From the NCBI RefSeq assembly GCF_005503695.1, contig NZ_SCMU01000005.1:1-64000 (forward strand): a stretch of DNA of 64,000 bases, given 5' to 3'. This document shows, piece after piece, positions 53,240-62,740 of the stretch. The notes beneath the pieces are model-generated. The model had not been told where the DNA came from and did not search any database. It was given only the letters and a program-made list of their open reading frames with translations. Position 1 is the stretch's first letter. The number at the start of each line of letters is the position of its first letter. A program made the translations under genes and the position numbers. This DNA comes from Sphingopyxis sp. 2PD (GTDB taxonomy: Bacteria > Pseudomonadota > Alphaproteobacteria > Sphingomonadales > Sphingomonadaceae).

Positions 53240-54900
53240 CCCGCCTCGACAACAGCCGCGTGATCCGCCCGGCGACCGGCCCCGAAATCACCGCCAAAAG
53301 CTGGCTGACCGAAGCGCCGATGCGGATGCTGATGAACAACCTGCATCCCGACGTCGCCGAGGCGCCGCACGAGCTGGTCGTCTATGGCGGCATCGGCCGT
53401 GCCGCGCGCGACTGGGAAAGCTATGACCGGATCGTCGAGACGCTGAAGCGGCTCGAAGGTGACGAGACCCTCCTCATTCAGTCGGGCAAGCCAGTCGGCG
53501 TTTTCCGCACCCACGAGAATGCCCCGCGCGTTCTGCTCGCCAATTCGAACCTCGTCCCCGAATGGGCGAATTGGGAACATTTCCACGAGCTCGATAAAAA
53601 AGGGCTGATGATGTACGGCCAGATGACCGCGGGCAGCTGGATCTATATCGGCAGCCAGGGCATCGTTCAGGGCACCTACGAAACCTTCGTCGAGATGGGG
53701 CGCCAGCATTATGGCGGTAGCCTCGCGGGCAAGTGGTTGCTCACCGCGGGCCTCGGCGGCATGGGCGGCGCGCAGCCGCTCGCGGCGGTGATGGCGGGCG
53801 CGAGCTGCCTTGCGATCGAATGCCAGCCGAGCCGCATCGAAATGCGCCTCAGAACCGGCTATCTCGACAAGCAGGCATCGAGCATCGACGAAGCGATCGC
53901 GATGATCGACGCCAGCCATGCCGAGGGCAAGCCCGTCTCGGTCGGCCTGCTCGGCAACGCTGCGGAGATCCTGCCCGAGATGGTGCGCCGCGGCATCCGC
54001 CCCGACCTCTTGACCGATCAGACGTCGGCGCACGACCCCGTCAACGGCTATCTCCCCGCGGGCTGGACGCTCGACGAGTGGTTTTCGAAGCGCGAGAGCG
54101 ATCCCGCTGCGGTCGCCAAGGCGGCAAAGGCGTCGATGGCCGTCCATGTGCAGGCGATGCTCGACATGCAGGCCGCAGGCGTGCCGACGACCGACTATGG
54201 CAACAACATTCGCCAGATGGCGAAGGACGAGGGCGTCGAGAACGCGTTCGACTTCCCGGGCTTCGTCCCCGCCTATGTCCGCCCGCTCTTCTGCCGCGGC
54301 ATCGGCCCGTTCCGCTGGGCCGCGCTGTCGGGCGATCCCGAGGACATCTACAAGACCGACGCCAAGGTGAAGGAGCTGCTTCCCGACAACACGCACCTCC
54401 ACAACTGGCTCGACATGGCGCGCGAGAAGATCCAGTTCCAGGGTCTTCCCGCACGCATCTGCTGGGTCGGGCTCGGCGACCGTCACCGGCTCGGCCTTGC
54501 CTTCAACGAGATGGTCGCGAACGGCGAACTCAAGGCGCCGGTCGTCATCGGCCGCGACCATCTCGATTCGGGCTCGGTCGCCTCACCGAACCGCGAAACC
54601 GAAGCGATGCGCGACGGGTCCGACGCAGTTTCGGACTGGCCTTTGCTTAATGCCTTGCTCAACACCGCGTCGGGCGCGACCTGGGTGTCGCTCCACCATG
54701 GCGGCGGCGTCGGCATGGGCTATTCGCAGCACAGCGGCATGGTGATCGTCGCCGACGGCACGCACGAAGCGGCGAAGCGGCTGGAGCGCGTGCTGTGGAA
54801 CGACCCCGGCACCGGCGTGATGCGCCACGCCGACGCAGGTTATGACATCGCGATCAACTGCGCGCGCGAAAAGGGGCTCGACCTGCCCAGTTTGGGGTGA
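53236..54900 (+). CDS. hutU: Urocanate hydratase HutU
   Basis: A 554-residue NAD-dependent hydratase that turns urocanate into imidazolone propionate. Landmarks are [12 protein letters not shown] near 50-61, [14 protein letters not shown] near 131-144, G-L-G-G-M-G-G-A-Q near 172-180 (nucleotide loop), and [11 protein letters not shown] near 485-495. It overlaps hutG by 4 bp and closes the hutIHGU unit. No histidine transporter gene is attached. Confidence 0.98.
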   Translation: MTRLDNSRVIRPATGPEITAKSWLTEAPMRMLMNNLHPDVAEAPHELVVYGGIGRAARDWESYDRIVETLKRLEGDETLLIQSGKPVGVFRTHENAPRVLLANSNLVPEWANWEHFHELDKKGLMMYGQMTAGSWIYIGSQGIVQGTYETFVEMGRQHYGGSLAGKWLLTAGLGGMGGAQPLAAVMAGASCLAIECQPSRIEMRLRTGYLDKQASSIDEAIAMIDASHAEGKPVSVGLLGNAAEILPEMVRRGIRPDLLTDQTSAHDPVNGYLPAGWTLDEWFSKRESDPAAVAKAAKASMAVHVQAMLDMQAAGVPTTDYGNNIRQMAKDEGVENAFDFPGFVPAYVRPLFCRGIGPFRWAALSGDPEDIYKTDAKVKELLPDNTHLHNWLDMAREKIQFQGLPARICWVGLGDRHRLGLAFNEMVANGELKAPVVIGRDHLDSGSVASPNRETEAMRDGSDAVSDWPLLNALLNTASGATWVSLHHGGGVGMGYSQHSGMVIVADGTHEAAKRLERVLWNDPGTGVMRHADAGYDIAINCAREKGLDLPSLG

Positions 54901-55018
54901 GGGTTCGGGGGCAGCGGAGCGATAGGAGCGGCTTTGGCTGGATCCGAACGCTTCGCGCCGCACCCACGACAGCATCGCGTGACAAACCGCAAAAAATCGC
55001 TTATGCGCGCCCGCAATC

Positions 55019-56389
55019 ATGACAGTCACAACGCTCCCCACCCAGCCGAAGGTCGGCATGGTTTCGCTCGGCTGCCCCAAGGCATTGGTCGATAGCGAAC
55101 GGATTCTGACCAAGCTGCGCGCAGACGGTTACGGCCTGTCGCCCGATTATGCGGGCGCCGACGTCGTGCTGGTCAACACCTGCGGCTTCCTCGACTCGGC
55201 GAAAGAGGAAAGCCTCGAGGCGATCGGCGAAGCGATGGCGGAGAATGGCCGCGTCATCGTGACCGGCTGCATGGGCAATGAAGCCGAGGTTATCCGCGCG
55301 CGTTTTCCCAACGTCCTCGCGGTCACGGGCGCGCATCAGTATGAGCAGGTAGTCGATGCGGTCCACGACGCCGCGCCGCCGACGCAGGGGCCGTTCGTCG
55401 ACCTCGTTCCCGAGGGCGGGCTGAAGCTCACCCCGCGGCACTATAGCTATTTGAAGATTTCCGAAGGCTGCAACCACAGCTGCGCCTTCTGCATCATCCC
55501 GGATCTGCGCGGCAAACTCGTCAGCCGCCGCATCGACGCGGTGCTCCGCGAAGCCGAAAAGCTCGTCGCCGCGGGGACCAAGGAGCTGCTGGTGATCAGC
55601 CAGGACACCTCGGCTTACGGCGTCGATATCAGGCATGATCCGCGCCAGTGGCATGGCCGCGAAGTCCGCGCCCATATGACCGACCTCGCCCGCGAACTCG
55701 GCCAGCTGCGCACCAGCGAAGGCCGCGCCCCATGGGTGCGGCTGCACTATGTCTATCCCTACCCGCATGTCGACGCGGTTATTCCGCTGATGGCCGAGGG
55801 ATTGCTTACCCCTTATCTCGACATCCCTTTCCAGCACGCGAGCCCGAGCGTCCTCAAGCGCATGAAGCGCCCCGCGAACGAGGCGAAGGTGCTCGAGCGG
55901 CTGAAAAGCTGGCGCGCGATCGCGCCCGACATCGCAATCCGCTCGAGCTTCGTCGTCGGCTTCCCCGGCGAGACCGAAGAAGATTTCCGATATCTCCTCG
56001 ACTGGCTCGACGAGGCGCAGCTTGACCGCGTCGGCGCCTTCCGTTTCGAACCCGTCGCGGGAGCGCAGGCGAACGCCCTGCCCGACCCGGTGCCCGAAGA
56101 GGTCAAGGAAGAACGCTTCCAGCGGATCATGGCGAAAACCGCCGCGATCAGCGCCGCGAAGCTCGACGCCAAGATCGGCCGCACGCTGCCCGTGATCATC
56201 GACGAGGTTGGCGAGGCGGACGAAGATGGCAGCATCGGTGCGACGGGCCGGTCACAGGCCGACGCCCCCGAGATCGACGGCCATGTCTACCTCCGCGACG
56301 TCGCCGCGACGCTGAAGGCGGGCGACATCGTCGATGTCGAGATCGAGGACGCCGACGAGCATGACCTGTTCGGGGTGATCGCCGCCTGA
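55019..56389 (+). CDS. rimO: Ribosomal protein S12 methylthiotransferase RimO
   Basis: A 456-residue radical-SAM enzyme that methylthiolates an Asp of ribosomal protein S12. The N-terminal cluster Cys residues are C19, C55 and C84. The radical-SAM motif is C151-N-H-S-C155-A-F-C158. A TRAM domain forms the C-terminus (about 380-456). The motifs [12 protein letters not shown] near the start distinguish it from MiaB. It stands alone in a 118-bp gap after hutU, in which I see no other feature. Confidence 0.96.
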   Translation: MTVTTLPTQPKVGMVSLGCPKALVDSERILTKLRADGYGLSPDYAGADVVLVNTCGFLDSAKEESLEAIGEAMAENGRVIVTGCMGNEAEVIRARFPNVLAVTGAHQYEQVVDAVHDAAPPTQGPFVDLVPEGGLKLTPRHYSYLKISEGCNHSCAFCIIPDLRGKLVSRRIDAVLREAEKLVAAGTKELLVISQDTSAYGVDIRHDPRQWHGREVRAHMTDLARELGQLRTSEGRAPWVRLHYVYPYPHVDAVIPLMAEGLLTPYLDIPFQHASPSVLKRMKRPANEAKVLERLKSWRAIAPDIAIRSSFVVGFPGETEEDFRYLLDWLDEAQLDRVGAFRFEPVAGAQANALPDPVPEEVKEERFQRIMAKTAAISAAKLDAKIGRTLPVIIDEVGEADEDGSIGATGRSQADAPEIDGHVYLRDVAATLKAGDIVDVEIEDADEHDLFGVIAA

Positions 56390-56457
56390 CCCGGAAATTG
56401 TTGGAACAACCTTTACCGACTGGTGTTACCATGGGGGCATCAATCGGGGGCTGAGAC

Positions 56458-57936
56458 ATGCGGGCGATCAACTTGTTGGCCGTGGCCATAGCGTCGGCAA
56501 GCATGCTCACGGCATGCGACCGCGAGGTTGAGGTCGAACCGCCACCGCGATCCACCGATAAAGCCCCTTCCCCGTCGCAAAAATCGCTGATCGCGGTCCC
56601 TATCAACGCCGATACCAGCGCGCTCAAACGGGCGCTGGAGCGTGCTGTCCCCAAGACGCTGTGGACGATCAACCGGCGCGAGCGCGCGTGCGTCAAGCCG
56701 CAGCGGGTCAAGGTGTTTGGCAAGAAGGTCAAGGTGACGCCGCCGATCGCCTGCACCATCGTCGGGCGCGTCACGCGCGGGGCGTTGCGGCTGCGCGGGG
56801 TGGGCGACGAAATTATCGTCGACGTGCCGCTCAATGCCACGATCGCGGCGCGCGACGTCGGCGGGGTGCTGAAGGGCGAGACCGCGACCGGCGCCGCGAT
56901 GGCGCATGCGCGCGTGAGGATCGACGTCACCCCCGACTGGCGTACGCGCGGCACGGCGCGGATCAGCTATGGCTGGACCAAGGCGCCCGGGATCGATTTC
57001 CTGGGCAAGCGCATCACCTTTACCGACGAGGCCGATGCCAAGCTCAAGCCCGTCGTGCGCGACGTCGAGCGTGAGGTGAACCGCGAAATAGCCCGCATCG
57101 ACATCCGCAAACAAGCCGCCGATGTCTGGCGGCAGAGCTTCACCGCGCTCGAGCTTAATCGCGAAAACCCGCCGGTGTGGATGCGCGTCACGCCGCTGCG
57201 CATCCTCTATGGCGGGTATCGGATGGAAGGGCAGCAAATGCGGCTCAACCTGGGGCTGGAGGCGATCACCGAAACCTTTGTCTCGGGCCGACCCGCCGAT
57301 CCCACCCCGACGCCCTTGCCGACCATGGTTCGCGAAAAACCGACGCCGCACTTTGACGTGCGGGTGCCCGTGCTCGCCGACTATGCGCAGTTGCAACCCG
57401 TCGTCGATCGCGCGCTCAAGAAACGGTCGGCGCGGCCGTTCGACCTGCCCAAGGTCGGCCCGATGATGGTCAAGTTCGGGCCGTCGACAATCTATGGCGC
57501 GCCGGACGGGCGCGTCGCGTTGGGCGTCGATGTCGCGATGCGGCTCGCCAGTCGCAGCGGCGAACCGACCCATGGCCGCATCTGGATGACCGCGGTACCG
57601 GTCAACAAACCGGGGTCGGCCGAGGTGCGCTTTACCGACCTGCTGATCACCGGCGATACCGACGGAGTCGGCGGCGACCTGCTCATCGCGCTCGGACAGA
57701 ATCCCGGCTTTGCGCCGCTGATCGCTGACGCCCTGACCCAGAATTTCACCCGCGACCTTGGCGAGTTGCAGGGCAAGATCAAGCGCGCGGTCGACCAGCG
57801 CCGCGAAGGCGCCTTTGTCATTCGTACCCAGATCGACGGGTTCGAAATCGGCGCGATCAAGGCCTATGGCAATGGGCTGTATCTGCCGGTGCGCATGGTC
57901 GGTGGCGCGCGCGTCGACTACCGCCCGGCGCGCTGA
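56458..57936 (+). CDS. DUF4403 family lipoprotein
   Basis: A 492-residue exported protein. A lipoprotein signal (about 1-20) ends in the lipobox L-T-A-C. The rest shows a repeated layout of beta-rich halves matching DUF4403, with L-K-R-A-L-E-R-A-V-P-K near 55, W-M-R-V-T-P-L near 240, and a C-terminal half beginning at H-F-D-V-R-V-P-V near 300. Family function is unknown; the fold may bind lipid, but that is inference. Its stop abuts the stop of the convergent phosphate transporter gene with no bases between. Confidence 0.83.
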   Translation: MRAINLLAVAIASASMLTACDREVEVEPPPRSTDKAPSPSQKSLIAVPINADTSALKRALERAVPKTLWTINRRERACVKPQRVKVFGKKVKVTPPIACTIVGRVTRGALRLRGVGDEIIVDVPLNATIAARDVGGVLKGETATGAAMAHARVRIDVTPDWRTRGTARISYGWTKAPGIDFLGKRITFTDEADAKLKPVVRDVEREVNREIARIDIRKQAADVWRQSFTALELNRENPPVWMRVTPLRILYGGYRMEGQQMRLNLGLEAITETFVSGRPADPTPTPLPTMVREKPTPHFDVRVPVLADYAQLQPVVDRALKKRSARPFDLPKVGPMMVKFGPSTIYGAPDGRVALGVDVAMRLASRSGEPTHGRIWMTAVPVNKPGSAEVRFTDLLITGDTDGVGGDLLIALGQNPGFAPLIADALTQNFTRDLGELQGKIKRAVDQRREGAFVIRTQIDGFEIGAIKAYGNGLYLPVRMVGGARVDYRPAR

Positions 57937-58950
57937 TCAGAACAGCCGCGTGATGCCGTAGAACGCCGCCGCCACCACCGCGCTCGCGGGAATGGTGATG
58001 AACCACGCCGCGACGACGTTGCTCGCCACGCCCCAGCGTACGGCGCTGGCGCGGCGGGCGACGCCGGCGCCGATGATGCTGCCGGTGATCGTGTGCGTCG
58101 TCGACACCGGGATGCCAAGCAGGCTGGCGGTGAACACCATGATCGACCCGCCGGTCGAGGCCGCGAAACCCTGATGGTGCGACAGCTTGGTGATCCGCCC
58201 GCCCATGGTCTCGATGATCTTCCACCCGCCCGACAGGGTGCCTAGCGCGATCGCGACATAGCAGCTGAACGCCACCCAGTGCGGGACATGAAACTCGCCC
58301 TGCAGATAGCCGGTCGAATATAGCAGCACCGCGATTATCCCCATCGTCTTTTGCGCGTCGTTCAGCCCGTGGCTGACCGAATAGGCAGCCGATGACAGCA
58401 GGTGGAGGCGGCGAAAGGTTTTTTCGGCGAATTTGGCGGTGGCGCGGTGCAGCGCCCAGCTGCTGACCAGCATCACCAGCATCGCCAGCAACATGCCCAG
58501 CATCGGCGAGAGGAAGATCGCGATGACGGTTTTGTTGAGCCCCGTCCACTCGATTCCCTCGAACCCCGCGTGCGCGACCCCTGCGCCGACGATGCCGCCA
58601 ACGAGCGCGTGGCTCGACGACGACGGAATGCCCTTCAGCCAGGTGACGATGTTCCAGAACATCGCGCCGACCAGCGCCCCGAACACCACCGCCGGGGTCA
58701 CCAGATCCTTGTCGATGATCCCCTTGCCGATCGTCTCGGCAACCTTGTGAAGTTCGGGAAAGATGATCGACAGGAAATAGGCGGCAAAATTGAAGAAAGC
58801 GGCAAAAACCACTGCCTGCACCGGACGCAATAGGCGCGTCGCAACGACGGTCGCGATGCTGTTCGCCGCGTCGTGGAGTCCGTTCAGGAAATCGAACGCC
58901 AGCGCCAGGATGATCAGGCCGACGAGGAGCGGGAAAGCGAGTTCGTGCAT
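57937..58950 (-). CDS. Low-affinity inorganic phosphate transporter (Pit family)
   Basis: A 337-residue membrane transporter. The Pit signature is G-L-H-D-A-A-N-S-I-A-T near 24-34, with a second internal copy S-H-G-L-N-D-A-Q-K-T-M-G near 192-203. About ten hydrophobic segments are seen. S-S-S-S-H-A-L-V-G-G and S-T-T-H-T-I-T-G-S-I-I-G-A-G are conserved. It imports metal phosphate with protons. It lies 15 bp downstream of the Nudix-DUF47 gene on the same strand; DUF47 (PhoU-like) proteins usually accompany Pit and control it. Confidence 0.95.
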   Translation of the reverse strand: MHELAFPLLVGLIILALAFDFLNGLHDAANSIATVVATRLLRPVQAVVFAAFFNFAAYFLSIIFPELHKVAETIGKGIIDKDLVTPAVVFGALVGAMFWNIVTWLKGIPSSSSHALVGGIVGAGVAHAGFEGIEWTGLNKTVIAIFLSPMLGMLLAMLVMLVSSWALHRATAKFAEKTFRRLHLLSSAAYSVSHGLNDAQKTMGIIAVLLYSTGYLQGEFHVPHWVAFSCYVAIALGTLSGGWKIIETMGGRITKLSHHQGFAASTGGSIMVFTASLLGIPVSTTHTITGSIIGAGVARRASAVRWGVASNVVAAWFITIPASAVVAAAFYGITRLF

Positions 58951-58965
58951 GGTTTGCGCCCCCGC

Positions 58966-60111
58966 TTATGCGTGGTCGATGACCAGGCCGTCGATCTCGT
59001 TCGCGACATCCTCGAAGCTGTCGGTCACGCGCTCCAGATGACGATAGAGTTCGCGCCCGATCAGGAAGCGGGCGCTGTTCGACTGCCCATGTTCCTTGAA
59101 CAAGCGCTTGAGCCCCGCCGCGTGGATTTCGTCGGCATGACCTTCCATCCGTACCAGTCGCTCGGTCAGTTCATGCAGGCGCGTCGCGTTGGCCGAAATA
59201 TTGCGCAGCAGAGGCAGCGCCTCCGCGGTCAAGCGCGCCGCGTCGACGATGATGCCGCCAATGTCGCGCATTTCGGGTTCGAATTCTGTGACATCATACA
59301 GATCGACGGCGCCCGCGGTCTTTTGCATCTCGTCGATCGCATCGTCCATCGACGCGATCAGATCGGTGATCGCGCTGCGGTCGAACGGGGTCAGGAAGGT
59401 GCGGCGAACCGTCTGGAGCACTTCGCGGGTGATCGCATCGGCGTCATGTTCGCGCTCGATGATTTCCTGGACATGGTCGGCCATCCCCTCGCCGCCCTGC
59501 AACATGCGCGACAGCGCATTGGCGCCGGCGACCAGCGTCGCGGCATGGCTTTCGAACAATTCAAAGAAATTTCCCTGTCGCGGCAGCAATCGCTGAAACC
59601 ATGCGAACATTCGGCTTACCCCTGCTTTTTCGGCTACATCCAGGACGACGCTGCGCGGTGCGGCGACGGCGCGAAAACCGCCATCGCCGAACGAGCGGAT
59701 CAACGCCTGCAAATCGGGTTCCTCGACCGCCGAAGCGGCATCGCGGAACGAGAACCATTTGCGTTCGCGTTCGTCCATTTCCTTCCACTCGGCGAGCTCG
59801 TTGGTCACGGCGAGCGGAAAGACTTCGACATTGTACATGATCGCCGCGCCGTTCGCGCGGCGCTTGCGATATTCATAACTGCCGATCGGGGTCGGACAGA
59901 CAGAGCCGGTTACGCCCGCTTCCTCCTCCGCCTCGATCGCCGCCGCGGCATGGCGCGTCATTCCGGTCAACGGATTGCCCTTTGGTACCACCCAGCGCTT
60001 GGTCTCGCGCGACGTGATCAGCAGGATTTCGGTCGGGCCATCGTGCGCCGCGCCGCTGAAGCGATAGGGAAGGACAGCGATCTGACGCACGGGCTCTATC
60101 CTTTCCTGCAA
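58966..60111 (-). CDS. Nudix hydrolase-DUF47 (PhoU-like) fusion protein
   Basis: A 381-residue protein with two domains in one uninterrupted frame. Residues 1-150 form a Nudix fold: the box runs from G45 to V67 and keeps the metal-binding E63/E64 in E-E-E-A-G-V, but has Met and Ile where the first Glu and the Arg are expected. Residues 168-381 form a helical DUF47 domain (F-A-W-F-Q-R-L-L-P, E-R-E-H-D-A-D, F-D-R-S-A-I, E-D-V-A-N-E-I-D). A Met at 168 (codon at 59610) is preceded by AGGGG on the minus strand, so DUF47 may also be made alone. The Pit gene follows after 15 bp. I infer that it regulates phosphate uptake, perhaps through a phosphorylated small molecule. Confidence 0.85.
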   Translation of the reverse strand: MQERIEPVRQIAVLPYRFSGAAHDGPTEILLITSRETKRWVVPKGNPLTGMTRHAAAAIEAEEEAGVTGSVCPTPIGSYEYRKRRANGAAIMYNVEVFPLAVTNELAEWKEMDERERKWFSFRDAASAVEEPDLQALIRSFGDGGFRAVAAPRSVVLDVAEKAGVSRMFAWFQRLLPRQGNFFELFESHAATLVAGANALSRMLQGGEGMADHVQEIIEREHDADAITREVLQTVRRTFLTPFDRSAITDLIASMDDAIDEMQKTAGAVDLYDVTEFEPEMRDIGGIIVDAARLTAEALPLLRNISANATRLHELTERLVRMEGHADEIHAAGLKRLFKEHGQSNSARFLIGRELYRHLERVTDSFEDVANEIDGLVIDHA

Positions 60112-60275
60112 GGGCGGGCGCGGCGGCCCAAGGTGACAAAATCGTTACGCCCCTATGACAATATTGTGACAGCGACAAGCGGGCTTCACCGCGTCGCTGC
60201 TTTCCGTAAACGTCAATTCGATTGCAAAATGCAACGCGGTGCGTAATCTGCCTTCAAACATAGTCGGGAGACAGG

Positions 60276-61817
60276 ATGATGGCAGGCACGGCGACGATGG
60301 AACGCCCCGCGAACGCGAACGCTGCACCAGTCGATCAGGATGTGCTGATCGTCGGCGCGGGCATCTCGGGCATCGGCATGGCGGTGCATTTGCAGATGCA
60401 TTGCCCCGATCGCAGCTTTGCCCTGGTCGAGCGCCGCGCCAATCTGGGCGGTACCTGGGACCTGTTCCGCTATCCCGGCATCCGGTCGGACAGCGACATG
60501 CATACGCTGGGGTTCGTGTTTGAACCCTGGAAGCATGAAAAATCGATCGCCGACGGTCCGTCGATCCTGGAATATCTGAACCGCATCGTCGACGAACGCC
60601 ATATCCGCGAGCGCATCCGTTTCGACCGCAAGGTCGTCGGGGCCGATTGGGACAGCACGGCTGCGCGCTGGACGGTGACGCTGGAGGATGCCGCGGGCGG
60701 GACATCGACCACCACCGCGCGCTGGCTGTACCTCGGCGCGGGCTATTATGACTATGACGAGCCGTTCGACGCCAATTTCACCGGGCGCGAGGATTTCCAG
60801 GGGCAGATCATCCATCCGCAGTTCTGGCCCGAAAATCTGGACTATGCGGGCAAGAAGGTGGTGGTGATTGGATCGGGCGCGACCGCGGTCACGATCGTCC
60901 CGTCGATGGCCGACAAGGCCGCGCATGTGACGATGCTGCAACGCACCCCGACCTGGTATTTCATCCGTCCGGCAAAGGACGGGCTGGCAAATTTCCTGCG
61001 TAAATTCCTGCCCGAGGAGCTGGCGTACAAGATCACCCGCTTCAAGAATGTCCGCCTGCAAGACATCGCCTTTCGGCGCGCGCGCGAAAAGCCCGAAAAG
61101 GTCAAGGAATTCCTGACCAACAAGCTGAAGGCGAGCCTCGGCGACCGCTATGATGCCAAGGCGTTTACCCCGCCCTATAACCCATGGGATCAACGGCTGT
61201 GCCTCGTCCCCGATGCCGATTTCTTTGAGGCGATGAAGGCCGATAAGGCGTCGGTCGTCACCGACCATATCGAACGCTTTGACGCGACGGGCATCCAGCT
61301 GAAATCGGGCCAGCATCTGGACGCCGACATCATCGTCACCGCGACGGGGCTGAAGCTGGCCGTCGCGGGCAAGATTCCGGTGCGTGTCGATGGCGAAACC
61401 GTCAACTGGCACGATCATTTCTATTACAAGGCGTGCATGTTTTCGAACGTGCCAAACTTCTCGGCGGTATTCGGCTATCTCAACGCCAGCTGGACGCTAC
61501 GCGCCGACATCGTGTCGGAATATGTCTGCCGCGTGCTCAACCATATGCAGGCCATCGGGACGACGGTCGCAACCCCCGCGCTCGCCGATCCGGCGAGCCT
61601 GGAGGAAGAGAATGTCTTCGACTTCTCGTCGGGCTATATCCAGCGTTCGCTGCACATCATGCCCAAGAGCACGGTGGCGCTGCCCTGGCGGCTCAGCCAA
61701 AATTATGTGCAGGACCGGATCGACATGCGCAGCGGAGCGATCGACGACGGCGTGCTGACCTTTTCCAATGCGCGCGAAGCGGCAGCCGCTGCGAGCGAAC
61801 TCGAAGCCGCCGAATAG
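60276..61817 (+). CDS. Type I Baeyer-Villiger monooxygenase-like flavoprotein
   Basis: A 513-residue FAD- and NADPH-binding oxygenase. The FAD motif G-A-G-I-S-G-I-G lies near 27-34, the NADPH motif G-S-G-A-T-A-V near 199-205, and the fingerprint F-x-G-x-x-x-H-x-x-x-W-P at 174-185 is complete. The overall look is EthA-like. It should insert oxygen next to a ketone or oxidise S or N groups; the substrate is unknown. TCGGGAGACAGG precedes the start. The gene is monocistronic, divergent from the Nudix-DUF47 gene. Confidence 0.9.
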   Translation: MMAGTATMERPANANAAPVDQDVLIVGAGISGIGMAVHLQMHCPDRSFALVERRANLGGTWDLFRYPGIRSDSDMHTLGFVFEPWKHEKSIADGPSILEYLNRIVDERHIRERIRFDRKVVGADWDSTAARWTVTLEDAAGGTSTTTARWLYLGAGYYDYDEPFDANFTGREDFQGQIIHPQFWPENLDYAGKKVVVIGSGATAVTIVPSMADKAAHVTMLQRTPTWYFIRPAKDGLANFLRKFLPEELAYKITRFKNVRLQDIAFRRAREKPEKVKEFLTNKLKASLGDRYDAKAFTPPYNPWDQRLCLVPDADFFEAMKADKASVVTDHIERFDATGIQLKSGQHLDADIIVTATGLKLAVAGKIPVRVDGETVNWHDHFYYKACMFSNVPNFSAVFGYLNASWTLRADIVSEYVCRVLNHMQAIGTTVATPALADPASLEEENVFDFSSGYIQRSLHIMPKSTVALPWRLSQNYVQDRIDMRSGAIDDGVLTFSNAREAAAAASELEAAE

Positions 61818-61851
61818 CGTTTGGCGATGCAGCGCGGGGCGTGCGGCCACC

Positions 61852-62685
61852 TCAGTTGATGGGGAGCAGGTCGCGCTTGAACTCGTCCTTCGCCGCCGCG
61901 ACGACCGCGCCGGTCATTGGCACGTTCACCCGATAGCTGCCCTCGGCAAAGGGACCGATTTCATAGGGGGCGATCGCGATCGTCATGCGGTCGAGATAAC
62001 GTCCGTCGGACGATCCGATCCACACCGTCTGCGCCGATGCCGGGGGGCAGCCCGCGAACGGGCTGTCGGGCGCCTCTTCGCGGACGATGCCCTTCGCCGC
62101 TTTGGCGCGTTTGATCGCTGCGCAGAAAGGCTCGCGGATCGCGGCATCGAACGCCTCGCCGCTGGTGAACAGGTCGAGCGGTTGCAGCCGTTTGGCGCGA
62201 TTGCGATCCCACAGCAGCGTCGCAAAGCTGGTCATGCCATGGGCGCCGCCGGTATAAGTCTGGATCTCCGCCGACAGGCTCAGGAAGCGCGGCGTGTTCG
62301 ACACACGTTGCCATGTCTGCAAATGGCTATGCTTGCGATAGGGAAAGCCCGCTTTCTCGGCTGCGGCCTTGTCACGCCCCGCCGCCGCGATCAGGGCATC
62401 GCGCCTCGTCGCGCGGTCATTATCCAGCCACGCGGCGAGATCCGGAATCGTCGCGGCCTCACGCGGATAGGCGTAAGCAAACTCGATCAGGTCATTGCTT
62501 TCGCTGACGTTGGACGCTGCCGCGTTTTTCGCCTCCACGTCGGCTACGCCGTCAGGCGGCGCGCCGGGAACCGCAGCTGCGGCCGCCTGCTCGGCGGGCG
62601 TCGGCGGATCCTCGGCACAGGCGGCAAGCAGCGCCGCACCGGTCAGGAGCAGCAGGGCGGAACGGGGCCGAATTTCTGTCGTCAT
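61852..62685 (-). CDS. DUF3298/PdaC-type lipoprotein
   Basis: A 277-residue exported lipoprotein. The signal peptide ends in lipobox L-A-A-C near residue 23. A low-complexity Ala/Pro stretch follows. The body shows the two-part layout of DUF4163 and DUF3298 proteins: Y-T-G-G-A-H-G-M-T near 145-153, L-D-L-F-T near 172, and Y-E-I-G-P-F-A-E-G near 243-251. In relatives this region is found in RsiV-like sensors and peptidoglycan deacetylases, but no catalytic or sigma-binding domain is present here. Its function is unknown. The start at MTTEIRPRS was preferred over an upstream Met. Confidence 0.82.
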   Translation of the reverse strand: MTTEIRPRSALLLLTGAALLAACAEDPPTPAEQAAAAAVPGAPPDGVADVEAKNAAASNVSESNDLIEFAYAYPREAATIPDLAAWLDNDRATRRDALIAAAGRDKAAAEKAGFPYRKHSHLQTWQRVSNTPRFLSLSAEIQTYTGGAHGMTSFATLLWDRNRAKRLQPLDLFTSGEAFDAAIREPFCAAIKRAKAAKGIVREEAPDSPFAGCPPASAQTVWIGSSDGRYLDRMTIAIAPYEIGPFAEGSYRVNVPMTGAVVAAAKDEFKRDLLPIN

Positions 62686-62740
62686 GTCAGCATAACGCCG
62701 GGAATCGACAAAATATCCCCGGCGGCCTAGCACCGTCGGC

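Noticed and set aside
54901-55018. Possible regulatory RNA or small gene between hutU and rimO
   Set aside because: No start with a ribosome site, no strong hairpin and no repeat was found.
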